Below the pieces are notes generated by a model, which saw only the letters and a list, made by a program, of their open reading frames with translations, did no database searches and was not told the origin of the DNA. This document shows, piece by piece, positions 23,444-36,008 of a stretch of DNA of 64,000 nt. The stretch lies in the NCBI GenBank assembly GCA_033439255.1, contig CM065887.1, positions 1,240,001 through 1,304,000 of the forward strand. Direction: 5' to 3'. The translations under genes were made by a program, and so were the position numbers. Numbering within the stretch: the stretch's first letter is position 1; each line of letters begins with the position of its first letter. The DNA comes from Hericium rajendrae (Eukaryota; Basidiomycota; Agaricomycetes; Russulales; Hericiaceae).

Positions 23444-25082
23444 TTACTGCAGTAAACATAAGTCAGTTTGATGATAACATATACGATGAAAGCAAAGCCT
23501 ACCTGAAGCAGAGGATCGCGGTAATGCTTCTGGTGGTTGCCGATGAAGCCTATCCGCGTCTTGAAGTCCTCCCGCCTCTTCTGGTCGCGGAACTCGCGGA
23601 CGTGCCGCCCCGCCTCGCGCGCCTCCCCACGGTTCCGCGCCTTCACGACCTCCGTCCCGGTGCCATACGCGCCCCACCCGCCCTTGCGCGGCACGAGGGC
23701 CGCGTTCCTGTCCGCGAGCAGCCGCCGCACGATCGCGGCGCCCGAGCTCGGGTCCTCGGGCCTGCCGCCGCGCGGCGCGCCCGGGAAGGACTGCGCGTAG
23801 TAGCGCCGCATGCTGCGGTGCCCGATGCGCGCGCCCGAGGGGAGCACGAGCTCGAGGTGCGAGTCGCCGTACGTGATCTGGTTCTCCGGGAGCGCGTCCT
23901 CGTCCGAGCTGCTCTCTGCGTCCTCGTCCCCATCCTCATCCTTGTCGGACTCGTCCGGCTCGGACGCGTCCTCCTCAACGACCTCGTCGACCTCGCCGTC
24001 GACGTCGTCCGCGTCCTCCCAGCCCTCCGCCGCCTCCGCGAGCTTCCGCGCGCGCCGTGCCTCCCGCTTCTGCCGGCGCTCCTCCGCGTCGGGGTACGAC
24101 GCCGAGAAGTCGTAGAAGTCGGCGACCTCGAGCATGTCGGCCTCCTTGTCGTACGCGATCTTGCAGTGGCTCTTGTCGCCCATGTGCTTGCGCACGGCGT
24201 CGAGCGTGCGGAACTCGCGGCCTGCGCCGTTGCAGTAAATGCAGACGTTGCCGACGGCGATCTTCTCGCCGAGGTACGTGATCAAGCCGGTGATGTCGAC
24301 GAGGTACTCTGCGTCGGGGATGAAGAATGAGTGTTCAATGGACATGTGCGTGAGGTTGTCGTCGAGGGAGGGGGACTCGTGTGTGCAGAAGAGGCAGTGC
24401 GAGGGGGACAGGCGCGAGCGGGCGGCGGCGATCTTTTGGTCTATCGTCTGCGCGATGTCGTCTTCCGTGGCGTCCTCGGGAACCGAGAGGCCGACGCCTG
24501 CTGGCGGCGCTAAGGGTTGCGGGGTGGTCTCAGCGGGTGCCGCCGCCATTGATGATTCGGGAGCAGTGTCGACTTCAGCGGGTGCTGCATCAGGCTCAAC
24601 CTCTTTGGCGGCTTCAGTGGTCGGACGCAAAGCTGCTTTCAGCTCATTCTCCTTGTGCTTCTTCGAGTTGATATGTGACAGGTACGCATTATCAGTTGTG
24701 TAGGCTTTTCTGCAGGATTTCATGATTGTAAGCCGTCGATCCTAAAGCTGTATCATGATAACAAATACCACGCACTTGCAGATCTCACATGTCGATCCTT
24801 TGGGTGATAGCATGACCGCGGTCTCCTGCCGCCTCTCAAGGACTTTCTGGTTGAATATGGCGACACTAACAGGAGGAAGAGATGCAACACGACGCTTCAT
24901 GTTGTATCTATGGTGGTCTGAGCGGTAGTGTACTCCTGAAGAATGTGTCAGATGGGCGGATAACTTGCAGAGTGCGTGGACATACTTTGGTCTTCGGCGG
25001 TGAGAAACGCGATTGAGCAGGATAGACATGTAAATAGATGCTGCCCATCGGGTCCTTCGGGAAGTCCTACATTGTCGGCCAT
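23444..25082 (-). CDS. REI1: Pre-60S ribosome biogenesis factor REI1 (zinc finger)
   Basis: Four exons (25082-24986, 24935-24776, 24709-23503, 23446-23444) give 488 residues. Features in order: an N-terminal C2H2 finger (FTCLSCSIAF..VHYRSDHHRYNMKRR), a second finger (CEICKKAYTTDNAYLSHINSKKH), a linker of low complexity, a third finger (CLFCTHES..NLTHMSIEHSFFIP), a fourth (CIYCNGAGREF..AVRKHMGDKSHCKI), a long acidic stretch (about residues 255-300) and the conserved C-terminus ending RDPLLQ. REI1/ZNF622 proteins act in the cytoplasm on late pre-60S particles, helping release Arx1-Alb1 and recycle shuttling factors. The stop codon TAA (23446-23444) lies directly after the last splice acceptor and makes up the whole coding part of the last exon. 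Confidence 0.9.
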
Positions 25083-27973
25083 GGTTGGATGTCGTTAGGA
25101 GGTAAAGGTAAACTGAAGGTAAGGGTGCGTTGTATCCGCTTTTGAAGTCGGGCTTAGATGAGAAAACCTGGAGAGACTCGGATTACCTTGCTTGTCAAGG
25201 TATCTCGCACCCCCGTAATTATTAGCGCCCCGACTCACATCGTCAACAAGAACAAACAAAGGCTCGGCACACCTACTATTCTGTCTAGCGCTCCAGTCAT
25301 GTATCGGAACCCTTTCTCTCGTCGTTCTTGATCTTTCTATGCTTAAAATGATATATACCGCCTTTGTTGTCTTAAAATTGGACGGGCAAGAAGTTTTTTA
25401 CAACTCGAAGAGCCGACATTGTGACCGATCACACAATCGGTGACTTCAGTCACAGCTCCCATTTCGACAATGATCCTACAATTCACCAGCATCCAGAGCA
25501 GTCGGTGCTGCCTAGTGCATATCTTCGACATCCCATGAACCAACAATTTGAGGTGAGTAATCTAACAGCTCCTGCAGCAAATATGAACATGCGGTGGCAA
25601 TCTCACCTAGCAGACTGCAGACCCGACGTGCACCTGCGCACGGTCCAATCCCTCAGCAAACTGCTTGATCCCAGCTTCATTGTCCCCCCGACACTCACTC
25701 GCAAGCTCCCCGGATGAAACGTTGCATAAGCTGAACACGCACGGGACGATCTCCGACAGGGTCTCAAGGTGTGTCCTCCAGACTTACGCATGTCTGCAGC
25801 ATGCAGCATTTCTTCTCAGCCTCCAAAATCAGCAAAGGCCTAGATCACGCCCTCTGCGGGACCAGGTGTGAGAAGTGATTGGTCACTCCTCAGAGTCCGT
25901 ATGCAAGTGCGACCGGCGGCGAAGGAGAACACGGGCAAAACGAGGGCGTCCGACGGGGTCCACGAGTCGGCATGCTGGGGCTTGCTGGCAAGGGTGCGAT
26001 GACGATGCTGAGGTCCATGGGCAGCCTTGCTGCTCTTGCTATTCGCCCGGGATCCTGTGGTCTGCAGATTCATGGCTTGCACAAATGAGGCATCCACCGG
26101 CACTGCATGGCCTATCGTAAATTCACGACTCTGAAGCCCACCCTTGCTTTTCAGCCCGTGATTGACTTAGATGAAGACAGAGGACAGTCATTGGGGAATA
26201 TGTGCTAGCGCGCAATGTCTGAGCTCATTATACATAAGAGGGATGAAATATTTTTCGAGTTACTTGTAATAAGACCACAGACACGTCGCAACCAAACTTT
26301 TCAATGCTCTTAAGCTTTATGTAACACCCATAAGAACCTCTCATACGACGAAGCTGTTTCTTCATAAAGACGAGCAAGGTTTATGCCGACGCAGTCGGCG
26401 CTTCCCTAGTTTGTAAGCCCATGAGATTAGATTAGATGGTTCGGATGGTCATTCGTCGTTCGCTTCCGATAGGCCATCAGCAAAAGCGTGAAAAAATGGC
26501 AGGGCATTACAAGGGTATGTAGGGCCTTGCAAGGGTCCCAATCCCTGTCATCAGGTAAGGATGCCACATTTAGTCACCCGACAATACACGCACACCTTAA
26601 GGATTTACCATCGTCCCCATCCGGTCCAAGCTGACCAGTCTTGCCAAGGCGAACCTACGGGTGAGCCTTGTCCATCAGCATGGTATGCATGTAATGTCAT
26701 ACGGCCATTGACTGGCATGCAATGCAGCTCTACAATATTGAATTATTTTTTATATATCCTTGTTGTTATTCAGTCGAACTTAGACATGTTAAGATATAGC
26801 GAGATATTATATTTCATTACAGCAAGCTATGCTAAAACTCGGACTCGGACTAAGTAGATCATATATCCCGCATCCGTAACTAAGTAGTCATGCTCGTCTC
26901 CATCTGCGCTGACGCACCATGATGGTCGCTCGCTCCGTTCCAGAATGGATGCGCCCGAGACTACCATAAGCTAGCGCTGCCCAGCAGCGAGTTTCGCCAT
27001 ATATCGCGCGCACACCAGAGAGGATCTTCGAGCGATGAGGCCACCTTGACGAGATAACGCAGGCATAGAAGACGTCGGCCGGCATAAGATCCATGCGAGG
27101 CAGTTCCAGCATCGTATAAGAGGCAGGACACAAGTCCTAAAGGACCCAGTGTGCCGCTCGAGATATGGTCAAGAGGGGAGAAGTATAGAGAAAGGCAGAC
27201 GGATGCGAAATATATTAAAGGAGCAAAGTTTAGGGCCGGCGACGACGCACCTTCAGAAAACGTAGCGCTACGTTGCCACGGGATGCCGAAAATATTGAGG
27301 GCAGTACGGCGGGCAGGCGATTGCTGCAAAGGCAGCAGAAGGCCGTTACCTGAATTGAAAGTTATTAGCTACCCGGCCGGAGATTTTGAGAACTCACCAT
27401 CAAGACATCAGATTCCCAAGGCCTTGGCAGCCTTTGATGTTCTTGACATAGGTATGTATTCCCCCTTGCATACCCTTGTAAGGGATTACAGTCGGGCGCA
27501 ACCACGGTGACGCGTGACAGTCCTCACCGGGGAATAGCCGACTGAAACGTTTTTGCTGATGAGTCTCTAACTCTCCTTCACTCTTGTACTGTCAGTACTC
27601 AGCTAGAACATAGCTCCGTATGCGTGAAGACATGTGAAGTTTTTCGAAGAACATGGATGTGTGAGTACTAGCAATCTAGCGAGACGGGCCTTTCATGTCT
27701 TCGTTCAACTCCGGAGTGCAAAAGAGTAGGTCGAGAGCAACGATCCTAAGGATCCCCACCTCACAAATTTGAAGCAGATTCATAGTCCACTACAGCTCAG
27801 TCGACTCGACATCTTTCAGCGCTTTTGATTTAGCTCTCAAGAGTCAAAGCCCGCGTAGATTCCCGGAATACCTTCTCATAAGAAACTCTGCCCAAATAAC
27901 AAGGTCTATTGTCGCACTTGTCAGTACTATCATATTGATCATTCACGCGGCAAACCACTTCCAGGAATAAAAG
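25083..27973. other. Intergenic, about 2.9 kb without a supported gene
   Basis: No family-like protein appears in any frame. Frames such as plus 25421-25717, minus 25840-26103 and minus 26961-27329 lack convincing motifs. The sequence is less GC-rich than the neighbouring genes. The left end holds the promoter of REI1. Confidence 0.4.
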
Positions 27974-29197
27974 ATGCGCCTTCCCTACTTCCGCAGGGAG
28001 CTTGCCCAATTCCCATGGGGCCGCATGAAATCAGACGGCACCTGCGACCACGATGTTATAAGGGCGCTATCCCAAGTCCTTGGCTCCAGTTCCTCCTTTG
28101 GGCACTGGTCCATTTCCGGCGGAGTGCGTCCACACGACAACTCGCCCGACCTGAACGTCGGGGAGAACGTGCGCGGTCGGAAGTCCGACACCAAATACAC
28201 CCAAGGAGAAGTGCTGCTCGGCGATGCGTGGCCCATGGACGTGGACGCATGAAAGCTTTCGAAAGTAGAGCACATCCCAGGTTCAATGTTGTTCGATGGC
28301 GATATACCCGCGCGCCCGGAACCGGGCCAGATCACGGATTGGAAGTCGTGGTACGCGTGGCGGGGGCTTTCCCTCAAATTCCCCGCCCCCGGTCTGTCAG
28401 CGTACCATCTTCTGTCGACGTGCTCAAGCTTGTGCATGTAGGCGGTGCACCTGAGAAAAAAATGCTGAATCTACATTACATTGCAGCAGAAGTCGAGCTT
28501 AATTTTCTGCCGCTGTAGGTTTGAAGTCACGTCCATGAACAGACACTAAATAGTAACAAAGGTCTTTGTCCCGCAGATTCTCCGAGTTAGCCTTCTTTTA
28601 CCCAACACCCACATCGACTTCGCAATGTTCGGAAAATCGATGCAGGCTTTTGGATCTGGATGGGTGCACTTGCGGACTACGTGGCGCTCGTTTCGGGTGT
28701 TGGCTCGTAACAATTTTTGTTTGCTTACGCGAATACTCACGAAAAGTGGTGACAGTACATAATCTAGTGCAGACCGCATGGAAAAAGCACCCAGGATGCC
28801 TCACCACGCACGGTATCGTCTGGTCACACTGCACCCTGATGTACGGGCAGCGGATCGATCGACATCCGCCTCTACTCCACCGGCGAAAACTGGACCAAAT
28901 CGACCCTGGACGAGGTCCAGGACGAGGCCGGCATCCCGAACGCGCTGTTCGGACTCAACGCCGGGCTGCTCAGCTACAACACCTGCGCTCGCCTCTCGCG
29001 CCTGTGCGTCCCATCTCACATCATATCACACTACCCTGACTTCCGATAGACTTGACATTCTGTTCGCGGTGACCGACTACGAGACGATGACCACGACGGT
29101 TACCGCACTACCCACAATGTTCTCCCAGATCGACACGCAGTTCCAAGCTGTGTCGGGAGGGCAGGTCGTCGACCTCATCAAGAAACGCAAGTACTAG
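27974..29197 (+). pseudogene. MYND/Mss51 C-terminal-type gene remnant
   Basis: Pieces in successive frames follow the order of the C-terminal domain of agaricomycete MYND-finger/Mss51-like proteins: FRRELAQFPWG at the start, LLGDAWPMDVDA, DWKSWYAWRGLPL, NLHYIAAEVELNFLPL (about 28460-28518), LPNTHIDFAMFGKS (about 28590-28640), then SIDIRLYSTGENW, NALFGLNAGLLSYNT and DILFAVTDYE, ending at the TAG at 29195-29197. A TGA (28250-28252) stands where the family has Trp, and the frame changes between about 28430 and 28455. No MYND finger is seen upstream. At least the exon around 29040 is still flanked by a plausible intron. Most likely a decayed paralogue. Confidence 0.55.
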
Positions 29198-29664
29198 TAT
29201 CCTGTGCGCGCCAATCTGTTTCACCGGCCAGGCCAGCGGTGCTTGGGGATCACGCGGACGCCCAATTTGAAATATGGATTTTCGATGCCGGTGGTTATGA
29301 AGGGTGCGAATGCGAAGTCGTGATGAGCCGTGATGGGGGTATCTGAACCAACCGTGTAAGCATCTGTACTACAAGGCCAAGTTCAATAGAACACCAGTAA
29401 TACCAAAACTCTTCCTCGAAGTCGGGCGCACTTGACTGTATCCTAGGTTCCGAATTAAAAGAGTCACAATTTCCCCGTGATGAGATGGGACGGTAGGAAA
29501 CGACAGCCCGCTAAGCGGTTCAGTCGACAATGCTTGCAAGCAATCATTCAACAGATGATACAGACATCCCGACATAATATTCAGGCTCTTTGCAACTGTT
29601 TACATAACAGTGGCCATACATAGGTATATTTACGTGCGATCCAGACAATAACATAGGGACAGTG

Positions 29665-32600
29665 TCAATTAAAGAGTGACCTACGACACCTGGCGGCCCC
29701 ACAACAGCATTTTACATAGACAGCGTCGATTTTCTCCTGGGCGGCGGCTGCGCTCTCCTGCAAGTCCAGTCGATCAACACGGTCAAAAAAATCTAGAGCA
29801 TTTGTAACTTACATCGTCGCTATCATCCATAGGACCATAATATGAGAAACACAGTTCCTCGTCGGGGTCGATTTCTCGAGAAGTGAAGATTGTTAGCAAG
29901 GGCTTGTCCATGTTGGCTTCGTTGATATAGCAGGGATTGACGACGCAGTTCGGATCACAGCTATGATTCTGTCCACCAATCAGTACAGCCAATATACACC
30001 AGCGGTATGATACATACTAGAAATCGGGTGAACTAGAAGAGGCTGTCAGAAATAGTCTGTCAAAATGGAGCATAAAAGACTTACGTTCCCAGCATGGTAA
30101 GCGTCCACAACATACTTCGGATCCCAATTGTCAGAAGTATCCCCCCCTCTCAGGTACCAAAAGTCCAGCCCGAACAAATACGTCCGACCGAATTTATTGT
30201 ATTTCCTGCAGGCCATCAGCACTCATCCGCAGCACAGATCTGACACCACACTTACTCTCCTCGTTCGTCGCCTTCTTCATCAGTCAGGAGCTCGCCCGCA
30301 TATATGCCGACAAACATGCCAGCAGGGATCCTGCTCCTCGCAAACACACCTGTTCATCATGGTCAAACAAAAATCGGGCGATGATACGTTGAATACGCAC
30401 CCCATCCCTTCTTTTCTGTCTTCCGTATGTCAATCTCGCATCTGCGTCCGTGTTGCACGACCTGGTGTCACCATAATCAACAATCGCGCTTTTGACGGAT
30501 ATGATGAAATTATGACATACCCTATTCTTGCATTCCTCAGGGCACCCACAAAGATCATTGCACTCGAAAATCGGATAGTCATGGAACTTGAGCCTGCGCT
30601 TCTCATCATAAACAAACCCCTCTACCCCATCCGGCATATGTTCCCTCTGCCGCGCGACACACGAACACGTCTTCGACTTCGGGTTGCACGGCCCCACGCA
30701 CCCACATCCACGGAGGTTGACGAGGTCGGGCGGCTCCACCCCGTCGGTATGCCACATGTGGTTGCTATAATGGAACTCCCACGGCGGCGTCACGTCGTCG
30801 TCGACGTCGTTGACGACGTAGATCCGCGGCGCGTCGGACTCGTCGTCCGCCGTCCCCTCTTCGATCATGCTCTCGAACACGGCGCGCGCCATGTCCGTTC
30901 TGCGGAAGTCGGGCGCAAGCGCGTTCATGCGATCCTGCAGCATATGCGGGAGGTCCTTCGCATAATACACGGCGGGCGGGAACTCGGCCATGAGGCGCTC
31001 AGGCGTGAGCGCAATGACTGATATTCCGTCGAGGACGAAATCATTGAAGATGCCTCTGTGGCTGTTCTGGAAAATCGCCGGCGTTGATATCGGCTCCGAA
31101 TCTGGAGTAGCTGGTTCGACAGGATCGCTCAGCAGGTCAAGAGGATCGTCCGATGATGCTCTAGACGCAGTTCGAGAGGTAGACGCTCTGGATATATACG
31201 CCTTCGGCGCAACAGCCGACTGCCGTTTCGACCGTCGAAGGACAACAGAGCTCGCCGAAGCAGACGACTGGCGTGACTGGCGTGATTTGCCCTTGCGTCT
31301 TCGTTCAGATGAAGCCTGAAAAACAATTTAGTATTTGGGCGGAATAGCTGATTTGAAAAACCTACATCGGCCTCGCTGCTTGCGGTGGTGCTCTCCGGAT
31401 ACTCAAGCTCCAGGAATTCGAGCTCGTCGTCCGCAGGGGCGATAGATAGATCGCCGACAGCGGCCATGATCGCGTTCTCCACATTCGCATCTTCTCCACG
31501 ACTCGACGAAGCAACATCAGAGACAGGCACCGACGCAGGTGGGGACTAGAAGATACATAATGTTCAGAAGGTGGTCGGAAACGAAGGATCCAAGGATCTC
31601 ACAAGTTCGCCTGCAGCGACGGCTTCCGCGCTCTTCACAGGCTCAGGTCGCACCTTAGACTGCGAATCTGGAGCCGCCGACGCCGGCTCGACTGCAGAAT
31701 CCTCACACAAGTCATCAGCCGCCCCACCGCTCACAGAGGTCGGAACGACGTTCTCGACAGCTGTAGGAAGCGCGTCCATAGTATCCAGGCTCCGCTCAGC
31801 GTTCGGCTCTCGTCGGCTTGGCGCAACAGCTGGCTCGTCGACGTCCATCGCGTTATCCTCGGACGTCGGCATCTCTGCGACAGACGACGCAGACCCAGCA
31901 ACACGGGACGCAGCTTCCCCGCCCGGCGGACCACCCAGCGAAGGCGAAGCTGCGACACTGCCAGACGCCGCAGAACTGACCGCCTCAGAAGCAGTCACAA
32001 CAGCCTTCAACGGCGACAAAGGCCGCCCAGACGCCGCTGACGACCCATTCCCACCGCCGGACGCATCTCTCCCCCTTTGCGTCGATGGACCGCCAGCCTG
32101 CTGCACCGAAGGTAGGCCATGCGCAGTGGGCGAGGCCGCCGGCGGCTGCGCGCCCGAGTTGCCGCGCAGCTTCAGGCCGTAACGCAGGCGCGCGATCGTC
32201 TCGGACGCGCTCGACCGGCGCTGCGGGCGCTGCAGGAAGCGGAAGGGCGCGGCGGGGGACGGGCCGGCGGGCGTTGCGCTAGGCTGGGATAAAGCGGGGG
32301 TGGCGCGAACGGCGGGGGGTGCGACAGAATGAGTCGGGGCTGGCTGGGCCACAGCGGGCTGAGCGATACGACTGGGACTTTGTCTGCTATCTTGACCCTG
32401 CACCTGCGTGCCCAACGAGGCCCATCCGCGCTGACCCACAGACCCAGAATCTACAATCACATAAGCAACAAAGCCAAATCCAACGAAAAATGTCAAACAC
32501 AAACCATTCGCATTATCAGCCGCGGGGGCGCTCGAGGCAGGCACACCTGCAGCACCGGACACATCTGAACACATGGAGCAGATCAGCTATCGGGATAAAA

Positions 32601-34926
32601 ATAGCCGGGCGAAGGAGGGCAAACGCACCGCCTGCAGGGGCCGGCGGGCCACTTGCGTTATCGTTGTCGTCCATGGTCAGGTCAATGACATCTGGCGAAG
32701 CCCGTGCGGGGGGCTGGGGTGCACTGGGGAGCGTCTTGCGCTTGTGGCCGAGCCATAGGCCATTGACGAGCTCCTCCAGACTCCGGCCTGGCCTGTCCGC
32801 AGCCGACGCTGGGGCAGCTGGCTATTTGGTGTGGAATGTCGGTGAAGAATGAGTTGCAGGACGATGAACACTCACAGATTGGCCGCTCGGATCCTGCTGC
32901 TGCACGCCCTGGTCCAGAAGCTGCGAAGCAGGTGAATGCGGCTCAGACGCGCCATGCGAGGGCGAAGTGCTCGCGACCTGGACATTCTCGCTCTGCGGCT
33001 GGCCCGTCGGCTGATTACCAGTCTCCTGAGAACCGCCCTCCTTCTCCTGTCCCTGGGCAGATACGCCATCTTCAACGCGCATATCAAAGCTACGCCTCCC
33101 TTCTCGAGGCACCACAGGGCTCTGCGGAAGTGCATCGATATGTCCCGACGACAGAGTCCCTGCACCTCCCTCTCGACCCTGCACCACCGTGGGAGCACTA
33201 CCCACATCGCCCACGACAACCCGCCCGTCGTTACTCCCCGCGACCCCCGAAATTCGACGTATGGGTGCATTGTGGGCGCCGGAAAACATGCAACCCTGGT
33301 CCGGACCCCGGGCAGCGCGTGATACCGTCGACGCCTCCGGCGACGCGGACGCGGAGGAGGGGCGGCCCGCGGAGGACGTGCGCGAGCGCCGGCGCGCGCG
33401 GTACACGTCCTTGAAGAACCCGCTCGCGCCGCCGTACAGCGCGCCGCGCACGGGCTTGAGCGGCGCGCGCGCCTGCTCGGGGGACGAGCGCGTCGTGGAT
33501 GCTTCGCCGGAGGAGCTCGAGCCCGGGGGCAGTTCCGCGGGGGAGAAGGCGGGGGTGATGTGCGTGTGCGTTTCGGAAGAGACGCGAGCCGCGTGGATTG
33601 CTGCGGCATCGGGAGACGGTTCGGCTGCAGGCGACGGCGCGAACGGGCGCGGGCGTGTCTGCACGGTGTCGGACTCGGCTTCATCGTCGAGGTCGAGGTC
33701 TTGGCGGAGGGAGAGGGAGACCGCGCGCGAGGACGTGCCGGGGTCGTCTGTGTCCTGCGCGTCGATGCGGAATAAGTCCGAGTCGCCGGACGCGCGCGAG
33801 TTCTCTGGCTCTGCATCCGGCGCAGAAGGCAGGAGGTCCAGATCCTCCGCTGTGTCGCCGTCTGGCGCAAAATCCTGCATAAAATCCATTTCTTCGGCGG
33901 TGTCGATTTGCTGGGCTGCTTCAGAGCATGCTTGCGGAGGAGGCGCGAGATCGTCATCGTCTTCTGGAATAGATCTGTCGACGAATCCGTCGACTGCCGG
34001 TACAGGAGCCGGCGGTGGAGACGCAGATGACGGTATAATCATGATATCGTCGTCTTCATCGGGCGAAACATGTCTTCGTGCCGTCGACGCAGAAGCAGAA
34101 GCAGGAGGCAACCTGCGCGAAGCCGAGGGCGAATTCGAGCTCGCCATCATCTGCTCAAACCTGCTCGCAGCGGCCGACTTGGCCGCCAACGCGTCCTCGT
34201 CCTCCGAGTCGCTTGAGATCACGATCACGTCGCTCGGGTCCGGCGGCGGCGGCGCGCGCGCCTGCTTCTGCGTGACAGGAGTCGGCTTCGAGAGCTTCCT
34301 GAAGCGCTTCTTCTGCCCGGCGAGGGACGGCTCGTCCTCCGAGTTCGAGGATATGTCGATCACAGATCCTGCGCAGCGCTCTGCGAAATGAGTGAAGATA
34401 TGCACGATGGGGCGGGCGGGACTTACGGTTCGGCGTTTGGGCGGGGCGTGCGGGGGTCTTGTTCTTAGCTCTGGACAACGCTTGACACGCCAGAGTCAAT
34501 ATCGTAATAGACAGAACGCGAGATGGGGAGCATACCTGGACTTGTGCTGCCGGACTGCAAACGCGAGGGCCCACTCCCATTGATCCCTGCGCTCTCCCGC
34601 CTCCGCGTGCCACCCTGTGCACCCTCCTTCGCCTTCTTCTTCTGCGTCTGCGACTCCTTCCACTTCCGCGTACGGTCCTCTTCGATGATGCGATTCGAGC
34701 GCGCAGCAGACGACTCGCCCGTCGAGCGGGACAGTTGCATCGTAGACTGGCGCGACTTCTTCGAGGGGCGGCGGGACGGGGAGGGGCCCAGCGGCGACGG
34801 TGCCTTGCGTTTCTGGGTGGCCTGCGAGGACGCCGCGCTCCCGTGCAGCTGGTCTACATCCCCGTCGTCAGAGATGTTCCCGCAGGACGACGAATTGTCT
34901 GGTTCTGCGGCGGTATAAGAAGGCAT
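29665..34926 (-). CDS. SUV39/Clr4-type histone H3K9 methyltransferase with long disordered N-terminus
   Basis: The C-terminal half holds a full catalytic region. Pre-SET cysteines are CGCVGPCNPKSKTCSC and FECNDLCGCPEECKNRV (about 30700-30490). SET motifs are KKGWGVFARSRIPAGMFVG, YAGELLTDEE, YLFGLDFW, FTRFLNHSCDPNC and ELCFSYYGPMD. Post-SET is CCCGAARCR near the stop at 29665. All together this is the SUV39/DIM-5 class that methylates H3 lysine 9. Upstream, exons linked by good GT-AG sites (donors near 31610 and 32840, acceptors near 31545 and 32825) carry about 900 residues of Ser/Pro/Asp-rich, probably disordered sequence back to MPSYTAAEPDN at 34926. No chromodomain is visible. The N-terminal part has several SUMO-interaction-like cores (see findings) and SLEELVNGLWLGHKRK. 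The catalytic call is firm; that the N-terminal exons belong to the same transcript is inferred from splice sites. Confidence 0.85.
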
Positions 34927-35271
34927 GTGGTTTACGGCTGGACGCAGCTCGCACCTGGTAGGATTGCCCAACTCGGTATAGACGGTGGACGACGTGTAGG
35001 CATGACTCGGTCGCGTACAATATTGTATCTCCTATACCCACAGACTCACGAAACCAGGAAAAACAGTGGCAGGAAGATAGTTCAGAATACAGAAGCAAAA
35101 GACTGTTGAATTCGCGAAACTCTCAGGGAGACGCGCAAGGCGTCACAGGCGGTTACGTAATCTACTATTCTCATCCGCGATCACACGCGTATCAACAGAA
35201 AGTGAATGTTATTTTGCAATCATAGGTATCAACGCGCTCTCGACATCTATGAGAAGGTACGCCTGACCACC

Positions 35272-36008
35272 CTAGACAGACTCTATAGAAAAGACAATGA
35301 ATAAACATCGGGGAACGAAACAAGAATAGACACGCACGTTGCAGAAGGTTGTTCAGCTTGCTGATGCGTGACGACACGCTCAAGTCGATGGTCTTCTCAC
35401 CAAAGTCGACAACGAGGCCTCCGAGGACGGACGGGTTGACCTGCAGAGTATTAAAGCCTGAGCGTCAAATAAGCTTGCGGACAGCGCACCTTGTTCTGAA
35501 CCTTCAGCGTCTTGGCCTTCTGACCTGTCTGCGACTGCTTCAACGTGGACTCGAGGCGTGTCAACACGTCCTTCGAGAGCGGCGTGGCCGAGGTCACGGT
35601 GACCGTGAGCTCGCCCTTGTACTTCGCGACCAGCTCGTTGAAGGTCTCGATGACATGCTCCGTCTCTCCCAATCGCCCATTCTCCGACAGCAGCACGAGC
35701 AAATTCTTCGTCACATCCGACACCCCCTCCTTCTTCGACGTCTCCGCACGCGCGTACAGGTTCGGAAGACCCTGGGCCCGCTCTTGCACCGACAGGGTAG
35801 GGTTTGTCACGAACTGCTGGAGCTCCGGAGCCTCACGGATGGACTTGTCGATGGCATTGAGCTCAGTCTGGACTTTGGTGAGCACCGCTGGTGACTTGGC
35901 GAGCGCGGCGGAGTATGCGGCATGGGCGTACTTGGAGGCGATAGCGGATGCTGCGCGCCGTCCAAAGCCAGCAGAGACGGCAGCAGAACGAGCAGAGGAG
36001 AGCAACAT
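35272..36008 (-). CDS. ATP5: ATP synthase OSCP subunit (subunit 5), mitochondrial
   Basis: Three exons (36008-35490, 35440-35338, 35282-35272) give 210 residues. The N-terminus (MLLSSARSAAVSAGFGRRAAS) is a mitochondrial presequence. Family motifs follow: YAHAAYSAALAKSP, FVTNPTLS, KNLLVLLSENGRL, and the hallmark C-terminus VNPSVLGGLVVDFGEKTIDLS with SRISKLNNLLQQSV. OSCP links the F1 head of ATP synthase to the peripheral stalk in the mitochondrial inner membrane. The last coding exon is only 11 nt (Q-S-V-stop). The upstream in-frame ATG at 36062 is less likely because the presequence starts cleanly at 36008. Confidence 0.95.

Noticed and set aside
23374-24330. Plus-strand open frame of 318 codons
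   Set aside because: Antisense to the REI1 exon with zinc fingers; composition is a Leu/Arg/Val artefact.
33189-34391. Plus-strand open frame of 400 codons
   Set aside because: Antisense to the disordered exon of the H3K9 methyltransferase, whose splice sites and motifs favour the minus strand.
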